Part shown: in pieces, positions 54,957 through 63,633 of the stretch
How the letters are laid out: each line of letters starts with the position of its first letter
How positions within the stretch are numbered: the stretch's first letter is position 1
Source of the DNA: Streptomyces hawaiiensis
GTDB taxonomy: Bacteria > Actinomycetota > Actinomycetes > Streptomycetales > Streptomycetaceae
Length of the DNA: 64,000 bases
NCBI RefSeq assembly: GCF_004803895.1
Contig: NZ_CP021978.1
Location: 2,666,001 to 2,730,000 of the forward strand
Direction: 5' to 3'
Notes under the pieces: model-generated
Told to the model about the DNA's origin: nothing
The model's input: the letters and a program-made list of their open reading frames with translations, nothing else
Database searches by the model: none
Translations under genes and position numbers: made by a program

Positions 54957-55739
54957 ATGACAGCCATCGCAGCGGACGCCGGACCGCAGTGGGTCAACGA
55001 CCTGATGGACGCGCTGGGCGCGCCCGGTGCCGGGCTCGCCATCGCCCTGGAGAACCTGTTCCCGCCGCTGCCCAGCGAGGTGATCCTGCCTCTGGCCGGG
55101 TTCGCCGCGAGCAGCGGCCGGATGAGCCTGCTCGCCGTCCTGCTGTGGACGACGGCCGGCTCGGTGATCGGCGCGCTCGCGCTGTACGGAGTCGGCGCGC
55201 TGCTCGGCCGTGACCGGACGGTGGCGATCGCGGCCCGGCTACCGCTGGTGAAGGTCTCGGACATCGAGAAGACCGAGGCGTGGTTCCTCAGGCATGGCAC
55301 CAAGGCCGTGTTCTTCGGCCGGATGATCCCGATCTTCCGCAGCCTGATCTCCGTGCCGGCGGGCGTCGAGCGCATGCGCCTGCCGGTGTTCCTGGGGCTG
55401 ACCACCCTGGGCAGCGCGATCTGGAACACGGCGTTCGTGCTCGCGGGCTACTTCCTCGGTGCGAACTGGCACCAGGTGAGCGCCATCGTCTCCGCCTACT
55501 CCAAGGTGGTCCTCGCCCTGGCGGCGCTCGCGGTGCTGGTGTTCACAGCCCTACGGCTGCTGCGACGCCCCGAAGGGGCGCGCCCCAAGGCGGCGCGGGG
55601 AACCGCGCGACAAGCCACCGCGCCGCCGCACCCGCACGACGACCAGGACACCCGAGTTCTCAGGCGCCCCGCACTGCCTCCAGAAACTCCCGCAGGATCC
55701 GCTCCCCGGCCAGAACGCCCCGTTCGGGAAGCGCCCTGA
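54957..55739 (+). CDS. DedA-family protein with repeat-derived C-terminal extension
   Basis: A 260-residue protein. Residues 1-~203 are a DedA domain: ENLFPPLPSEVILPLAGFAA (family P-P-x-P-S-E motif), FFGRMIPIFRSLISVPAGVE, NTAFVLAGYFLGANWHQ and a final helix VVLALAALAVLVFTALRLL. The last ~55 residues (RRPEGARPKAARGTARQATA and on) are translated from a dispersed repeat and beyond, and overlap the 3' end of the convergent HAD gene by 80 bp. A -10-like TAGCGT ends 6 bp before the ATG (possible leaderless start). Lipid flippase-type role inferred from the family. Confidence 0.86.
   Translation: MTAIAADAGPQWVNDLMDALGAPGAGLAIALENLFPPLPSEVILPLAGFAASSGRMSLLAVLLWTTAGSVIGALALYGVGALLGRDRTVAIAARLPLVKVSDIEKTEAWFLRHGTKAVFFGRMIPIFRSLISVPAGVERMRLPVFLGLTTLGSAIWNTAFVLAGYFLGANWHQVSAIVSAYSKVVLALAALAVLVFTALRLLRRPEGARPKAARGTARQATAPPHPHDDQDTRVLRRPALPPETPAGSAPRPERPVREAP
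55586..55619 (+). repeat. Dispersed repeat copy in the DedA gene tail
   Basis: AGGCGGCGCGGGGAACCGCG followed by CGACAAGCCACCG, with a preceding CCCCGAAGGGGCG hairpin, is a variant of the repeat in the ECF ATPase gene. It is translated as part of the C-terminal extension. Confidence 0.75.
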
Positions 55740-56469
55740 TCGCGGGGGCCGTGAAGCCCGTGTCGGCCAGCTCCCCGTGGCCCGGGCGCCAGCTCTGGTC
55801 GGCCGCCAGGAGCAGATCGGCGTCGAGCAGGGAGTCACCGGCGGCGAGGGTGAGACCGGCCCCGGTCCGCCGGGCGACCTCGCGCATCGCCGCGCTCTTG
55901 GTGAGCGGCTTGGGAACGGCGTAGATCTTGCGGCCCTGGAGGGACACGGTCCAGCCGCGGTTCTCCGCCCACACCGCGAGTTCCTTCACCCAGTCCTCGT
56001 GCAGCAGTTCGCGCTCGACGACGAGGTAGGCGAAGAGGTCGTCGGCGACGCGGTGCTTGCGCACCCAGACCGGGTCGGCGACTCTCAGCAGGTGCTCCTG
56101 CACCTCGGCCAGGGGCGCGCACTGGTCGGCCAGCCGTGCGGTGACCTGCCCGTGCCAGTCGGGGTCGGAGACGCCGTCCACCAGGAGGTGGCCGCCGTTC
56201 GCGCAGATCGCGTACGTGGGCTCCGGGCCCGGCAGGTTGATGCGCTGGTACTGCTCGCGTGTCCTGGTCGTCGTCGGCACGAACACGGCCGCGCCGCCCA
56301 GGTCGGTGAGGAGCTGGGCCGCCGTCTCCGTCATGTACGACAGCGGCTTGCTCTCGTGCACCTCCACGCACAGCAGCCGGGGCGCCCGCGCGTCCGGCAT
56401 GGTCAGCGCCAGAGACGCGGCGGAGTAGATCAGGGTGCGGTCGAGGTCGCTCGCGACGAGTGCGGACAT
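55660..56469 (-). CDS. HAD-superfamily hydrolase of the Ter biosynthetic module
   Basis: A 269-residue protein. Motif I ALVASDLDRTLIYSAASLAL (nucleophilic Asp, D+2 Asp), PTTTRTREQYQRINLPG (motif II Thr), Lys in AVPKPLTKSAAMREVARR, and motif IV TLAAGDSLLDADLLLAADQS. The ANGGHLLVDG cap segment resembles mannosyl-3-phosphoglycerate-phosphatase-type HADs. ATG overlaps the previous stop (ATGA). Last gene of the lyase-PRTase-HAD operon. In published comparative work on Ter systems such HADs accompany phosphoribosyltransferases proposed to make a nucleoside-like metabolite. Confidence 0.83.
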   Translation of the reverse strand: MSALVASDLDRTLIYSAASLALTMPDARAPRLLCVEVHESKPLSYMTETAAQLLTDLGGAAVFVPTTTRTREQYQRINLPGPEPTYAICANGGHLLVDGVSDPDWHGQVTARLADQCAPLAEVQEHLLRVADPVWVRKHRVADDLFAYLVVERELLHEDWVKELAVWAENRGWTVSLQGRKIYAVPKPLTKSAAMREVARRTGAGLTLAAGDSLLDADLLLAADQSWRPGHGELADTGFTAPAIRALPERGVLAGERILREFLEAVRGA

Positions 56470-59129
56470 CAGACCGTCACCGCCTTGCCGTCGGCGCCGG
56501 TCGCGCCGCGGGTGTACTTGGGGTGGATCAGGCCGACGCAGGTGTAGGGCAGTCCGTCGACCTCCTCGACGGGCACACCGCGCTGCTCGGCGAGCAGGCG
56601 TACGTGGTCGAGGTCGCTGCCCGCCCCGGCGCGTGCCAGGACCTTCCAGGGCACGCGGCGCAGCATGACCCGGGTGGTCTCGCCGACGCCGGGCTTGACG
56701 AGGTTCACGTCGTGGATGCCGTACTCCTCGCTGATGCGCTCGACGGCGGCCCAGCCCTCCCAGGTGGGCGAGCGGTCGGTGGCGAGCAGTTCCTCGGCCT
56801 GGGCGCAGGCCGCGTCGGCGACCTCGGGGAAGCGGGCGGACACGGCGTCCAGGAAGGCCACCGAGACGTCCGTGCCGGCGAGTTCGCGGTAGAACTTCGC
56901 GCCGTGGAAGTCGTGCGGTCCGACCAGGTCCGCGCGCAGCACGGTCCGCGAGATCAGGCCGGAGACGGTGGAGTTGAGGCAGGCGGAGGGGATGAGGAAG
57001 TCCTCGCGGGTGCCGTAGGTCCGGACGCAGGAGCCCGGGTCGGCCAGGACCGCGATCTCGGGGCTGAAGCCGGTGACGCCGTCGGACTTCTCGAACTCCG
57101 TAAGGGCCTGGGCGAGTTCGCGGGTGATGGCGCCCTTGCCGGTCCAGCCGTCGACGAAGACGACGTCCCGGGGGTCGTGGTGCTCGGCGAGCCAGCGCAG
57201 CGCGTTGGCGTCGATGCCGCGGCCGCGGACGATCGACACGGCGTAGTGGGGCAGGTCGAGGCCGTGCCGGTGCTGGGCCCAGCGGCGCATGAGGATGCCG
57301 ACGGGCGTCCCCGCGCGGGCCAGGGAGACCAGCACCGGGCGCGGGGCCCGCTCGGCGAGGACGGTCTCGGTGACGACGCCGGCCGCCTGGGCGATACGGG
57401 CCGCCGAGTCTTCCAGTGCGGCGTGGAACAGCTCCTGGTACTGCTCGCTCGGCTGGTACTCCACGGGCAGTGACTCCGCGTAGTGCGCGCCGCCGCTCTG
57501 GATGGCCTCCTCGCGCTCCTCGGTCGGCGCCTCCAGCGTGACGTCCGAGAGGTCCTGGAGCAGCCAGCCGACCTCCTCGGGCGCGTACGAGGAGAAGGCG
57601 GGGCCGCGGAGGGGCTCGGGCAGCATGGAGGGCCTTTCGTGGGCGTGCGGGGCCTCGGGGGCGTACGACGGGACGACGGCGAGGAGGACCTCGGGGGTGT
57701 GCGCGGCGAGCTGGGCGAGCAGGCCCTCGGGCGCGTGCAGCCGGGGGGTGTCCGCGGCCGAGTCGACCACCGCGACGACGGCGTCGAATCCGGCGCCCGC
57801 GACGTTGTAGGCGTACCGCTCGCCCGGGCCGTCCGCGGGGTCGTCGTGGGCGGGGAAGCGCAGGCGGGTGCGTATCGCGTAGCCGGGGTCGTCGACGGCG
57901 AGGACGGGCGAGCGGGTGGTGGTGGAGTAGCGGACCTCGATGCCGGTGATCCGCTCCAGCTCGTGGGCGAGCCTGAGCGGGGCGTACATCAGCTCCTCGA
58001 AGCCGAGGACGTGTACGCGGCGGGCGTGGGCGGGCAGCGCGTCCGCCAGGCGGCGGGCCATCGCGGGGAGGGCATCTTCGAGGCGCTCTCGGTGCGCGGG
58101 GGTGAACCCGTGCCGGCCGCCGTCCGGCAGGCCGAGGGGCCAGCGCAGGTCTATGCGGGTGGCCTGGGGTTCGGTGCCGTTGTCGTCCGAGTGCGGGCCG
58201 GTGGGGGCTGGCCGCGCAGTTCCCCGCGCCCCTGGGGAGTTGGCCTCCGGGTCGGCTTCGACGGCAACGCCGCTGTTCAGGGGCGCGCACTGCGCGAACG
58301 GCCACGACGGCGCCGCACCCGCCGACGAACCCTCCGACTCATACCGCGCCACCAGTTCCTGCCCCTTCTCCAGCACCCCCTCGGGCAGCCGTACCGTGCC
58401 CGAAGCCGCCGCCACGAGATCCACCCGCGCGCCGATCTCGCGGGCGAACTCCTCCAGCCGGCCGGAATCGGCCGCCGACCGCATGTCCACCAGCGCCACC
58501 ACGACGTACCGCCGCCGCGGATAGCGCTCATGAAGATCCCGGACGGTGTTCAGCACCGTGTTCCCCGTGGAGAACTCGTCGTCGACCAGGACCAGCGGCC
58601 CGTCGCCGGTGAGCAGCGCCGGGTCCTCCGGCAGCAGCAGGTGCGAGGTCGCGTGGGAGTGGGACTCCTCGAAGCCGCCGGCCGGGGCGAGGCCGGCGAC
58701 CGGGCGGCGGGTGGAGTGCAGGTAGGGGGCGAGGCCCAGGCCGTCGGCGACGGAGTGGCCGAGGCCGGTCGCGGTCTCCGCGTAGCCGAGGACGACGGCC
58801 CTGCGGGCCTCGTCGTCGCCCAGCAGGTCCCGCACCCGGCGGCCGAGTTCGACTCCGTAGCCGTACACGACGGACGGTGACTGCGGCACGTGCTTGCCGA
58901 GCACGTTCGACACGAGCAGGTGGGCCCGCTTGGGGTTGCGGCGCAGCGCCAGCCCCAGCAGGCCGGTCAGCCGGTCGTCGCCCGCGAGTCCGACACCGAG
59001 CCGCTCGGCGACCCAGCTGCCGGACCAGACGCCGTCGCTTCCGTCGGCCGGCCCGGCCGGCGCATCGGCGCGCACCTCGTGGTGCTCCCCCTCGTTCACT
59101 GCCTTCTCCGCCTTCTCCGCCTTCTCCAT
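56469..59129 (-). CDS. Double phosphoribosyltransferase with TRSP and Pelota-like domains (Ter module), single polypeptide
   Basis: An 886-residue protein combining parts that are two genes in many bacteria. Residues ~40-265: PRTase_2 with the PRPP loop LVLVDDEFSTGNTVLNTVRD (about 180-199). ~325-490: TRSP domain (LGFEELMYAPLRLAHELERI). ~505-825: second PRTase/StiP-like domain (SLARAGTPVGILMRRWAQHR; VVFVDGWTGKGAITRELAQA). ~830-886: Pelota-like tail (AEQRGVPVEEVDGLPYTCVG). The junction (PHAHERPSMLPEPLRGP) has an internal ATG at 57626 with GAAAGG before it, so a separate second product is possible. Linker 298-312 is encoded by a dispersed repeat. Start MEKAEKAEKAV follows AAGGGAT. Confidence 0.8.
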   Translation of the reverse strand: MEKAEKAEKAVNEGEHHEVRADAPAGPADGSDGVWSGSWVAERLGVGLAGDDRLTGLLGLALRRNPKRAHLLVSNVLGKHVPQSPSVVYGYGVELGRRVRDLLGDDEARRAVVLGYAETATGLGHSVADGLGLAPYLHSTRRPVAGLAPAGGFEESHSHATSHLLLPEDPALLTGDGPLVLVDDEFSTGNTVLNTVRDLHERYPRRRYVVVALVDMRSAADSGRLEEFAREIGARVDLVAAASGTVRLPEGVLEKGQELVARYESEGSSAGAAPSWPFAQCAPLNSGVAVEADPEANSPGARGTARPAPTGPHSDDNGTEPQATRIDLRWPLGLPDGGRHGFTPAHRERLEDALPAMARRLADALPAHARRVHVLGFEELMYAPLRLAHELERITGIEVRYSTTTRSPVLAVDDPGYAIRTRLRFPAHDDPADGPGERYAYNVAGAGFDAVVAVVDSAADTPRLHAPEGLLAQLAAHTPEVLLAVVPSYAPEAPHAHERPSMLPEPLRGPAFSSYAPEEVGWLLQDLSDVTLEAPTEEREEAIQSGGAHYAESLPVEYQPSEQYQELFHAALEDSAARIAQAAGVVTETVLAERAPRPVLVSLARAGTPVGILMRRWAQHRHGLDLPHYAVSIVRGRGIDANALRWLAEHHDPRDVVFVDGWTGKGAITRELAQALTEFEKSDGVTGFSPEIAVLADPGSCVRTYGTREDFLIPSACLNSTVSGLISRTVLRADLVGPHDFHGAKFYRELAGTDVSVAFLDAVSARFPEVADAACAQAEELLATDRSPTWEGWAAVERISEEYGIHDVNLVKPGVGETTRVMLRRVPWKVLARAGAGSDLDHVRLLAEQRGVPVEEVDGLPYTCVGLIHPKYTRGATGADGKAVTV
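58207..58237 (-). repeat. Dispersed repeat copy inside the phosphoribosyltransferase gene
   Basis: On the minus strand CCAGGGGCGCGGGGAACTGC followed by GCGGCCAGC matches the ECF-ATPase copy nearly base for base. Translated in frame as [14 protein letters not shown] between the PRTase_2 and TRSP domains. Confidence 0.75.
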
Positions 59130-59149
59130 GGATCCCTTGCGTCGTACCT

Positions 59150-60316
59150 TCAGCCCGGCAGTCCCGCCGCCAGCAGTTCCACGAAGCCGATGTCCTGGTT
59201 CGCCACGCCGAAAACCTCGGCACGCAGCAGGGTCCGCTCGGCCCAGGCCCGATGCGGCTTCACCTCGTTCATCTTGTTCGTGTACGCCGATCTCAGCACA
59301 CCCCCGCCGCCGCGCTCCGGGCGCAGGATGTCCTGGGCGTCCGTGAACTCCTCGTGGCTGACGACCGACAGGGCGTGCACCGGCAGCACGTGCGAGGGGT
59401 GGATGCAGGTCTTGCCCAGCAGGCCGTTGGCGTGGTCCAGGGAGATCTCCCTCAGCAGGCCGTCCATGGCGTGCTCGATCAGCTTCTCGCGCAGTTCCGC
59501 GGCCTGCACCTCCAGGAAGGGGCTCTGCCGCAGCTGCGGTTTGAATATGCGCTCCTGGACCCGGAAGTACTCCCAGACCGGCCCGGTCACGGTGAAGCCG
59601 GTCCCGTCGGCGCGGCCCAGCATGTTCACCACGTCGGCGATCACGGAGGCGACGATCTGCACGTCGTAGGCCGTCATGTCGGGACCTCTGCGCAGCCCGT
59701 AGGAGGAGCAGAAGTCCGTCACGCCGAGGCGCAGGGCGAGCACGCGGTCGCGGTACTTGTCGATCGCCCGGGAGATGCCCTCGAGGGTCTCCACGCGGGA
59801 CTCCCGGTAGAGCAGCTCCGGGGACTCCAGCACCGGCATGGCGAAAAGACGACGGCCGCTTTCGGCCTCGGCGGTGGCCAGGGCCTCGAGGAAGGGGATG
59901 CCGCGTTCCTCGGTGAACTTGGGCAGCACGAACCCGGACAGCAGCCGGACGGCGGCGCCGAGGCGTCGTACCAGGTCGGGTATCTGCTCGGGGGTGCGCA
60001 CCCGGATGAACAGCAGCGGCAGGTCGGCGTCCGCGAGGCTGTCGAGGGCCGTGAACTGGCGGACGAGGTTCTCCTCGCCGGGGCCGACGTCCGCGTCGTC
60101 GATCGAGTCCTCCAGGCACAGCACCATCGAGACCACGCCGCGCCCGGCCTGCTTGAGGACGTCGTCGGCCAGGTGCGGCCGGGTGGCCGGGCTGTACAGC
60201 GTGGCGCCCAGGGCGGCGGCGAGCAGCCGGGCCGGGGAGTCCGCGCTGAACGTGCACGGCTCGCGGTAGAAAAGACGCTTTCGCCCCTCAGGGGCGATGT
60301 GCCCGAAATGACGCAT
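59150..60316 (-). CDS. HpcH/HpaI-citrate-lyase-like TIM-barrel C-C bond lyase (Ter module)
   Basis: A 388-residue protein. TIM-barrel lyase features: SMVLCLEDSIDDADVGPGEE (metal-binding Glu/Asp), LPLLFIRVRTPEQIPDLVRR, GFVLPKFTEERG, LFAMPVLESPELLYRE and ALRLGVTDFCSSYGLRRGPD, GKTCIHPSHVLPVHALSVVS. This matches the C-C bond lyase branch tied to Ter operons. Probably cleaves or forms a C-C bond during synthesis of the proposed metabolite. First gene of the leftward operon. ATG preceded by GGGGGAG. Divergent from the TerD gene. Confidence 0.87.
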   Translation of the reverse strand: MRHFGHIAPEGRKRLFYREPCTFSADSPARLLAAALGATLYSPATRPHLADDVLKQAGRGVVSMVLCLEDSIDDADVGPGEENLVRQFTALDSLADADLPLLFIRVRTPEQIPDLVRRLGAAVRLLSGFVLPKFTEERGIPFLEALATAEAESGRRLFAMPVLESPELLYRESRVETLEGISRAIDKYRDRVLALRLGVTDFCSSYGLRRGPDMTAYDVQIVASVIADVVNMLGRADGTGFTVTGPVWEYFRVQERIFKPQLRQSPFLEVQAAELREKLIEHAMDGLLREISLDHANGLLGKTCIHPSHVLPVHALSVVSHEEFTDAQDILRPERGGGGVLRSAYTNKMNEVKPHRAWAERTLLRAEVFGVANQDIGFVELLAAGLPG

Positions 60317-60543
60317 GGAACTCCCCCGTGATGGTTGTGCGGCCTGCGAATCGTCGAAAGCTGGCCGGTAATAGTACGTAGAAGTCCATGTCAGAGGTTC
60401 CCGTCAGGCATGAATATCAGGTAACGCGGGCAAGCACAGCCGGGCCCGGCCATGACGACGGTAGTCCGCGACGGCCGTCGGCGCCGCTCGTGACCGCGGC
60501 CCCCGCGTTGTCGTGAGCAGGACCGAGAAGGCAGGATGACCGC
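60317..60543. other. Divergent promoter region of the Ter island
   Basis: About 230 bp between the lyase operon and the TerD gene. A stretch of lower GC (TAATAGTACGTAGAAG, about 60368-60383) could hold the leftward -10 region. I see no strong palindrome or riboswitch. Confidence 0.35.
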
Positions 60544-61458
60544 ATGACGCACGCCATGCTGAAGGGGTCGAACGTCCCGCTGGAAGCCACCACGGTACGC
60601 GCCGTGCTGCGCTGGACACCCGGGCAGGGGGTTCCGGACGTCGACGCCTCCGCGCTGCTCCTCGGCCCCGACGGTCGTGTGCGCTCCGACGAGGACTTCG
60701 TCTTCTACAACCAGCCCCGGCACCCGGCCGGGAAGGTGTGGCGGCTCGGCAAGAAGCGGGTCGCCGAGGGCCTGACCGACACGATCCAGACAGAGCTCAC
60801 CGGTGTCGAATCGGAAGTCAGCCGGATCCTGCTGGTCGCATCGGCGGACGGCGTGACGTTCGACCGCGTACAGGCGCTGCGCATCCTGCTGTACGACGCG
60901 GCGGGCACGGGTGCGGAAGCGCTGGCGTACTTCGACGTCAAGCCGGAGACGGGCGAGGAGACCGCGCTGATCTGCGGCGAGCTGTACCGGCGCGGTGAGG
61001 GCTGGAAGTTCCGGGCGCTGGGCGAGGGCTATTCGAACGGGCTGCAGGGGCTCGCGACCGACTACGGCATCTCGGTGGACGAGTCCGAGGCGGCGGCGGA
61101 GGAGCCGACCACGACCGTCCCCGCGCCGCCCACCACGAACACGCCCGCGCAGCAGACGACCGCCGGACCCGCCCAGCAGTCCCCCGAGGTCTCCCCGCCG
61201 CTGCCCCCGGAGCAGCCGACCGTGGTGCCCGCACAGCCCGGGTACGGCTATCCGCCGCCGCAGCAGCCGCCGACGACGCAGCCGGCGTACGGCTACCCGC
61301 AGCCCACCGGCCGGCCCGCGTACGGCTACCCCCCGGCACCGGCCGCGGCGGGTGCCGCGGGGGCCCAGACCGGCTACGGCTACCCGCCGCCGGTCACCGC
61401 GGTCCCCGACCCGGACTTCCGGCTGCCCCCGCAGGGGCCGCAGTTCATCGGGCGCTAG
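60544..61458 (+). CDS. terD: TerD-family protein with YGYP-rich C-terminal tail
   Basis: A 304-residue protein. Residues 1-~180 are a TerD domain: [66 protein letters not shown], and the closing [20 protein letters not shown]. Acidic Ca2+-binding loops are expected. The last ~120 residues are Pro/Thr/Gln-rich with six or more GYGYP/AYGYP repeats and end [12 protein letters not shown]. TerD proteins bind Ca2+ and act in tellurite and stress resistance, and in Streptomyces in differentiation. Opens the rightward side of the island; convergent with the TerA-like gene. Confidence 0.9.
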   Translation: MTHAMLKGSNVPLEATTVRAVLRWTPGQGVPDVDASALLLGPDGRVRSDEDFVFYNQPRHPAGKVWRLGKKRVAEGLTDTIQTELTGVESEVSRILLVASADGVTFDRVQALRILLYDAAGTGAEALAYFDVKPETGEETALICGELYRRGEGWKFRALGEGYSNGLQGLATDYGISVDESEAAAEEPTTTVPAPPTTNTPAQQTTAGPAQQSPEVSPPLPPEQPTVVPAQPGYGYPPPQQPPTTQPAYGYPQPTGRPAYGYPPAPAAAGAAGAQTGYGYPPPVTAVPDPDFRLPPQGPQFIGR

Positions 61459-61495
61459 ACGCAGACCCGGGGGCGACGCCGCCGGGACCGAGCGG

Positions 61496-62233
61496 TCAGC
61501 GGTCGACTCTGGTCTTGTAGCCCCGCCCCCACTGCAGCCCCCACCCGTACAACCGGTCGAGCTCGGCCTGGAAGCCGTAGACGAACTTCGCCTCGCGGCG
61601 GACGATGATCTCGTTCTTCACCTTCTCGATCATGACGACGGCACAGGAGCGGGCCTGCGGCTGGCGTTCGTCGAGGTGGATCTCGATGCGGGGGCCGTTG
61701 CTCGGGTAGAGGGTGACGATGGCGTGGGCGCGGTCGAAGGCGGGCGTCTGGTCGTAGATGTAGACGAAGACCAGGAGCCGCTTGATGTGGTCGCGGTGGT
61801 CGAGGTTGATGTACATCGTCTCGCCGGACGCGGAGCCGAAGCGGTCGTCGCCGCTGAGTTTGACGTACGGCGCGGCGTTGGTCTCTCCGAGGTAGCCGCC
61901 GAGGGGCTGGACGACGCCCTTGCTGCCGTCCTGGAGTTCGTAGAGACAGCCGAGGTCGAGGTCGACGTTGACCATGCTCTGGCTGTGGCCGACGACCTCG
62001 GGGGGCTTGAGGGCCCGGAAGGGATGGCGCAGCAGGCTCTCGCGCTGGGAGCCGCCGAAGTCGGAGGTGCGCATCCGCCAGCTCAGGTTGACGCGCAGAT
62101 GGCCGGTGGCCGCGCCCTGTTTGGTGAGTGATATCTGCGCGCGCCGCTTGGTCAGCTCGATCGCGTTGGTCGACGCGTCGCCCGAGTCGAACTGTGCCTC
62201 GCGGCCACGCCGAAGTCCGTCGAACAGGCCCAT
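61496..62233 (-). CDS. TerA/TerD-like tellurium resistance protein
   Basis: A 245-residue protein. A charged start (GLFDGLRRGREAQFDSGDAS; ELTKRRAQISLTKQG) precedes a TerD-like beta-sandwich: MVNVDLDLGCLYELQDGSKG (Ca2+-type acidic loop), APYVKLSGDDRFGSASGET, RLLVFVYIYDQTPAFDRAHA and the family end FVYGFQAELDRLYGWGLQW. This arrangement is that of TerA-like proteins. ATG 62233 begins the conserved MGLFDG. Separated by a terminator from the membrane-protein gene upstream, so it has its own promoter. Confidence 0.87.
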   Translation of the reverse strand: MGLFDGLRRGREAQFDSGDASTNAIELTKRRAQISLTKQGAATGHLRVNLSWRMRTSDFGGSQRESLLRHPFRALKPPEVVGHSQSMVNVDLDLGCLYELQDGSKGVVQPLGGYLGETNAAPYVKLSGDDRFGSASGETMYINLDHRDHIKRLLVFVYIYDQTPAFDRAHAIVTLYPSNGPRIEIHLDERQPQARSCAVVMIEKVKNEIIVRREAKFVYGFQAELDRLYGWGLQWGRGYKTRVDR

Positions 62234-62297
62234 TCCGCCCCCACGTTCACTTGGAGACCGCAGGTCATCGCGTTGCCCACGGCCCTTGACGACCGAC

Positions 62298-62333
62298 GGG
62301 GCGGCCACCGAGGGTCACCTCGGTGGCCGCCCC
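62298..62333 (-). terminator. Strong hairpin terminator
   Basis: GGGGCGGCCACCGAGG and CCTCGGTGGCCGCCCC form a perfect 16-bp stem with a GTCA loop, 30 bp after the DUF475 gene stop (leftward) and just upstream of the TerA-like start. Confidence 0.92.
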
Positions 62334-62362
62334 GCACAGAGCGTTCCTCACCCGGAGGGGTG

Positions 62363-63508
62363 TCACACCCCGGACGAGACCTGACTCTTCTCGTCCGAGC
62401 CGGACCCGCCCTCGGCCGCCGCGATGGCGCGGTTGCGGCGCACGGAGGACCAGAAGGAGGCACCGATCAGGACGACGCCGATGGAGCCGGTGATGAACTC
62501 GTTGATCTCGTACTGGATGGTCACCAGGAGGACGGCGGCGAGGGCGCCGATGGCGTAGTGAGCGCCGTGCTCCAGGTAGACGTAGTCGTCGAGGGTGCCC
62601 TCGCGGACCAGGTACACGGTCAGGGACCGGACGTACATGGCGCCGATGCCCAGGCCGAGGGCCATCAGGACGATGTCGTTGGTGATGGCGAAGGCGCCGA
62701 TCACTCCGTCGAAGGAGAAGGACGCGTCCAGGACCTCCAGGTAGAGGAACATGAAGAACGCGGCCTTGCCGGCCAGCCTGACCGCCGACTTGGGCTTGCC
62801 CTCGCGCTCGGCCTTCTCCTCGGCCTCGTGCTCGCGCTCCTCCTCCTCTTCGAGCTTGTCCTCGAAGTAGCCGGAGAGGCCGCCGACGATCATGTAGGTG
62901 ATCAGACCGGCGATGCCGGAGAGCAGGACGGTCTCCGCCTTGTCGGCGTGGGTGCCGCCGTGCTGGTGGGCGTTGGCGCCGAAGGTAATCGCGGAGATCA
63001 GCAGGACGATCAGGGCGATGCAGACCGACAGCATGTCGACCTTGCCGAGCTTGGCCAGCGGGCGCTCCAGCCAGCCGAGCCACTTGATGTCCCGGTCCTC
63101 GAAGATGAAGTCCAGGAAGATCATCAGCAGGAACATGCCACCGAAGGCGGCGATCGACGGGTGGGCGTCGGTGACGTACTGCTGGTACTGGTCCTTGTCG
63201 GTGAGCGCGAGATCGACGGCCTCGATCGGCCCGAGCTGGGCGCTGAGCGCGACGATCACGACGGGGAAGACCAGCCGCATGCCGAAGACGGCGATCAGGA
63301 TGCCGATCGTGAGGAAGATCTTCTGCCAGAAGGCATTCATCTTCTTCAGGATCCCGGCGTTGACCACCGCATTGTCGAAGGACAGCGAGATCTCGAGGAC
63401 GGACAGGATCGCAACGACGCCGAACGCGGTCCACCCTCCGTACAAGATCGCTGCGACCAGGCCGAGCGCGGTGACCGCGAACGACCACCCGAAGGTTTTC
63501 AGAACCAC
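62363..63508 (-). CDS. DUF475/TerC-type integral membrane protein
   Basis: A 381-residue polytopic protein. TerC-superfamily acidic membrane motifs occur twice: EISLSFDNAVVNAGIL in the first half and VLDASFSFDGVIGAFAIT in the second; both put Asp in a helix, as in metal-transporting TerC/MntP-like proteins. A highly charged loop (KLEEEEEREHEAEEKAEREG) lies between. DUF475 proteins sit in Ter operons and probably form a membrane metal-sensing or transport unit. GTG start MVLKTFGWSFAV. Followed by a strong terminator. Confidence 0.9.
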   Translation of the reverse strand: MVLKTFGWSFAVTALGLVAAILYGGWTAFGVVAILSVLEISLSFDNAVVNAGILKKMNAFWQKIFLTIGILIAVFGMRLVFPVVIVALSAQLGPIEAVDLALTDKDQYQQYVTDAHPSIAAFGGMFLLMIFLDFIFEDRDIKWLGWLERPLAKLGKVDMLSVCIALIVLLISAITFGANAHQHGGTHADKAETVLLSGIAGLITYMIVGGLSGYFEDKLEEEEEREHEAEEKAEREGKPKSAVRLAGKAAFFMFLYLEVLDASFSFDGVIGAFAITNDIVLMALGLGIGAMYVRSLTVYLVREGTLDDYVYLEHGAHYAIGALAAVLLVTIQYEINEFITGSIGVVLIGASFWSSVRRNRAIAAAEGGSGSDEKSQVSSGV

Positions 63509-63633
63509 TGGCTACCCAATCGTGTGTGTACGGGGCTCCCCCGCGCCGTACCCGGCTTTACAAAACTTTGAATCGGAAGTCTAGTCGGCATCCTTCCGCA
63601 CCCCACGGGGCCCCGGATTTTGCTCATATCGCG

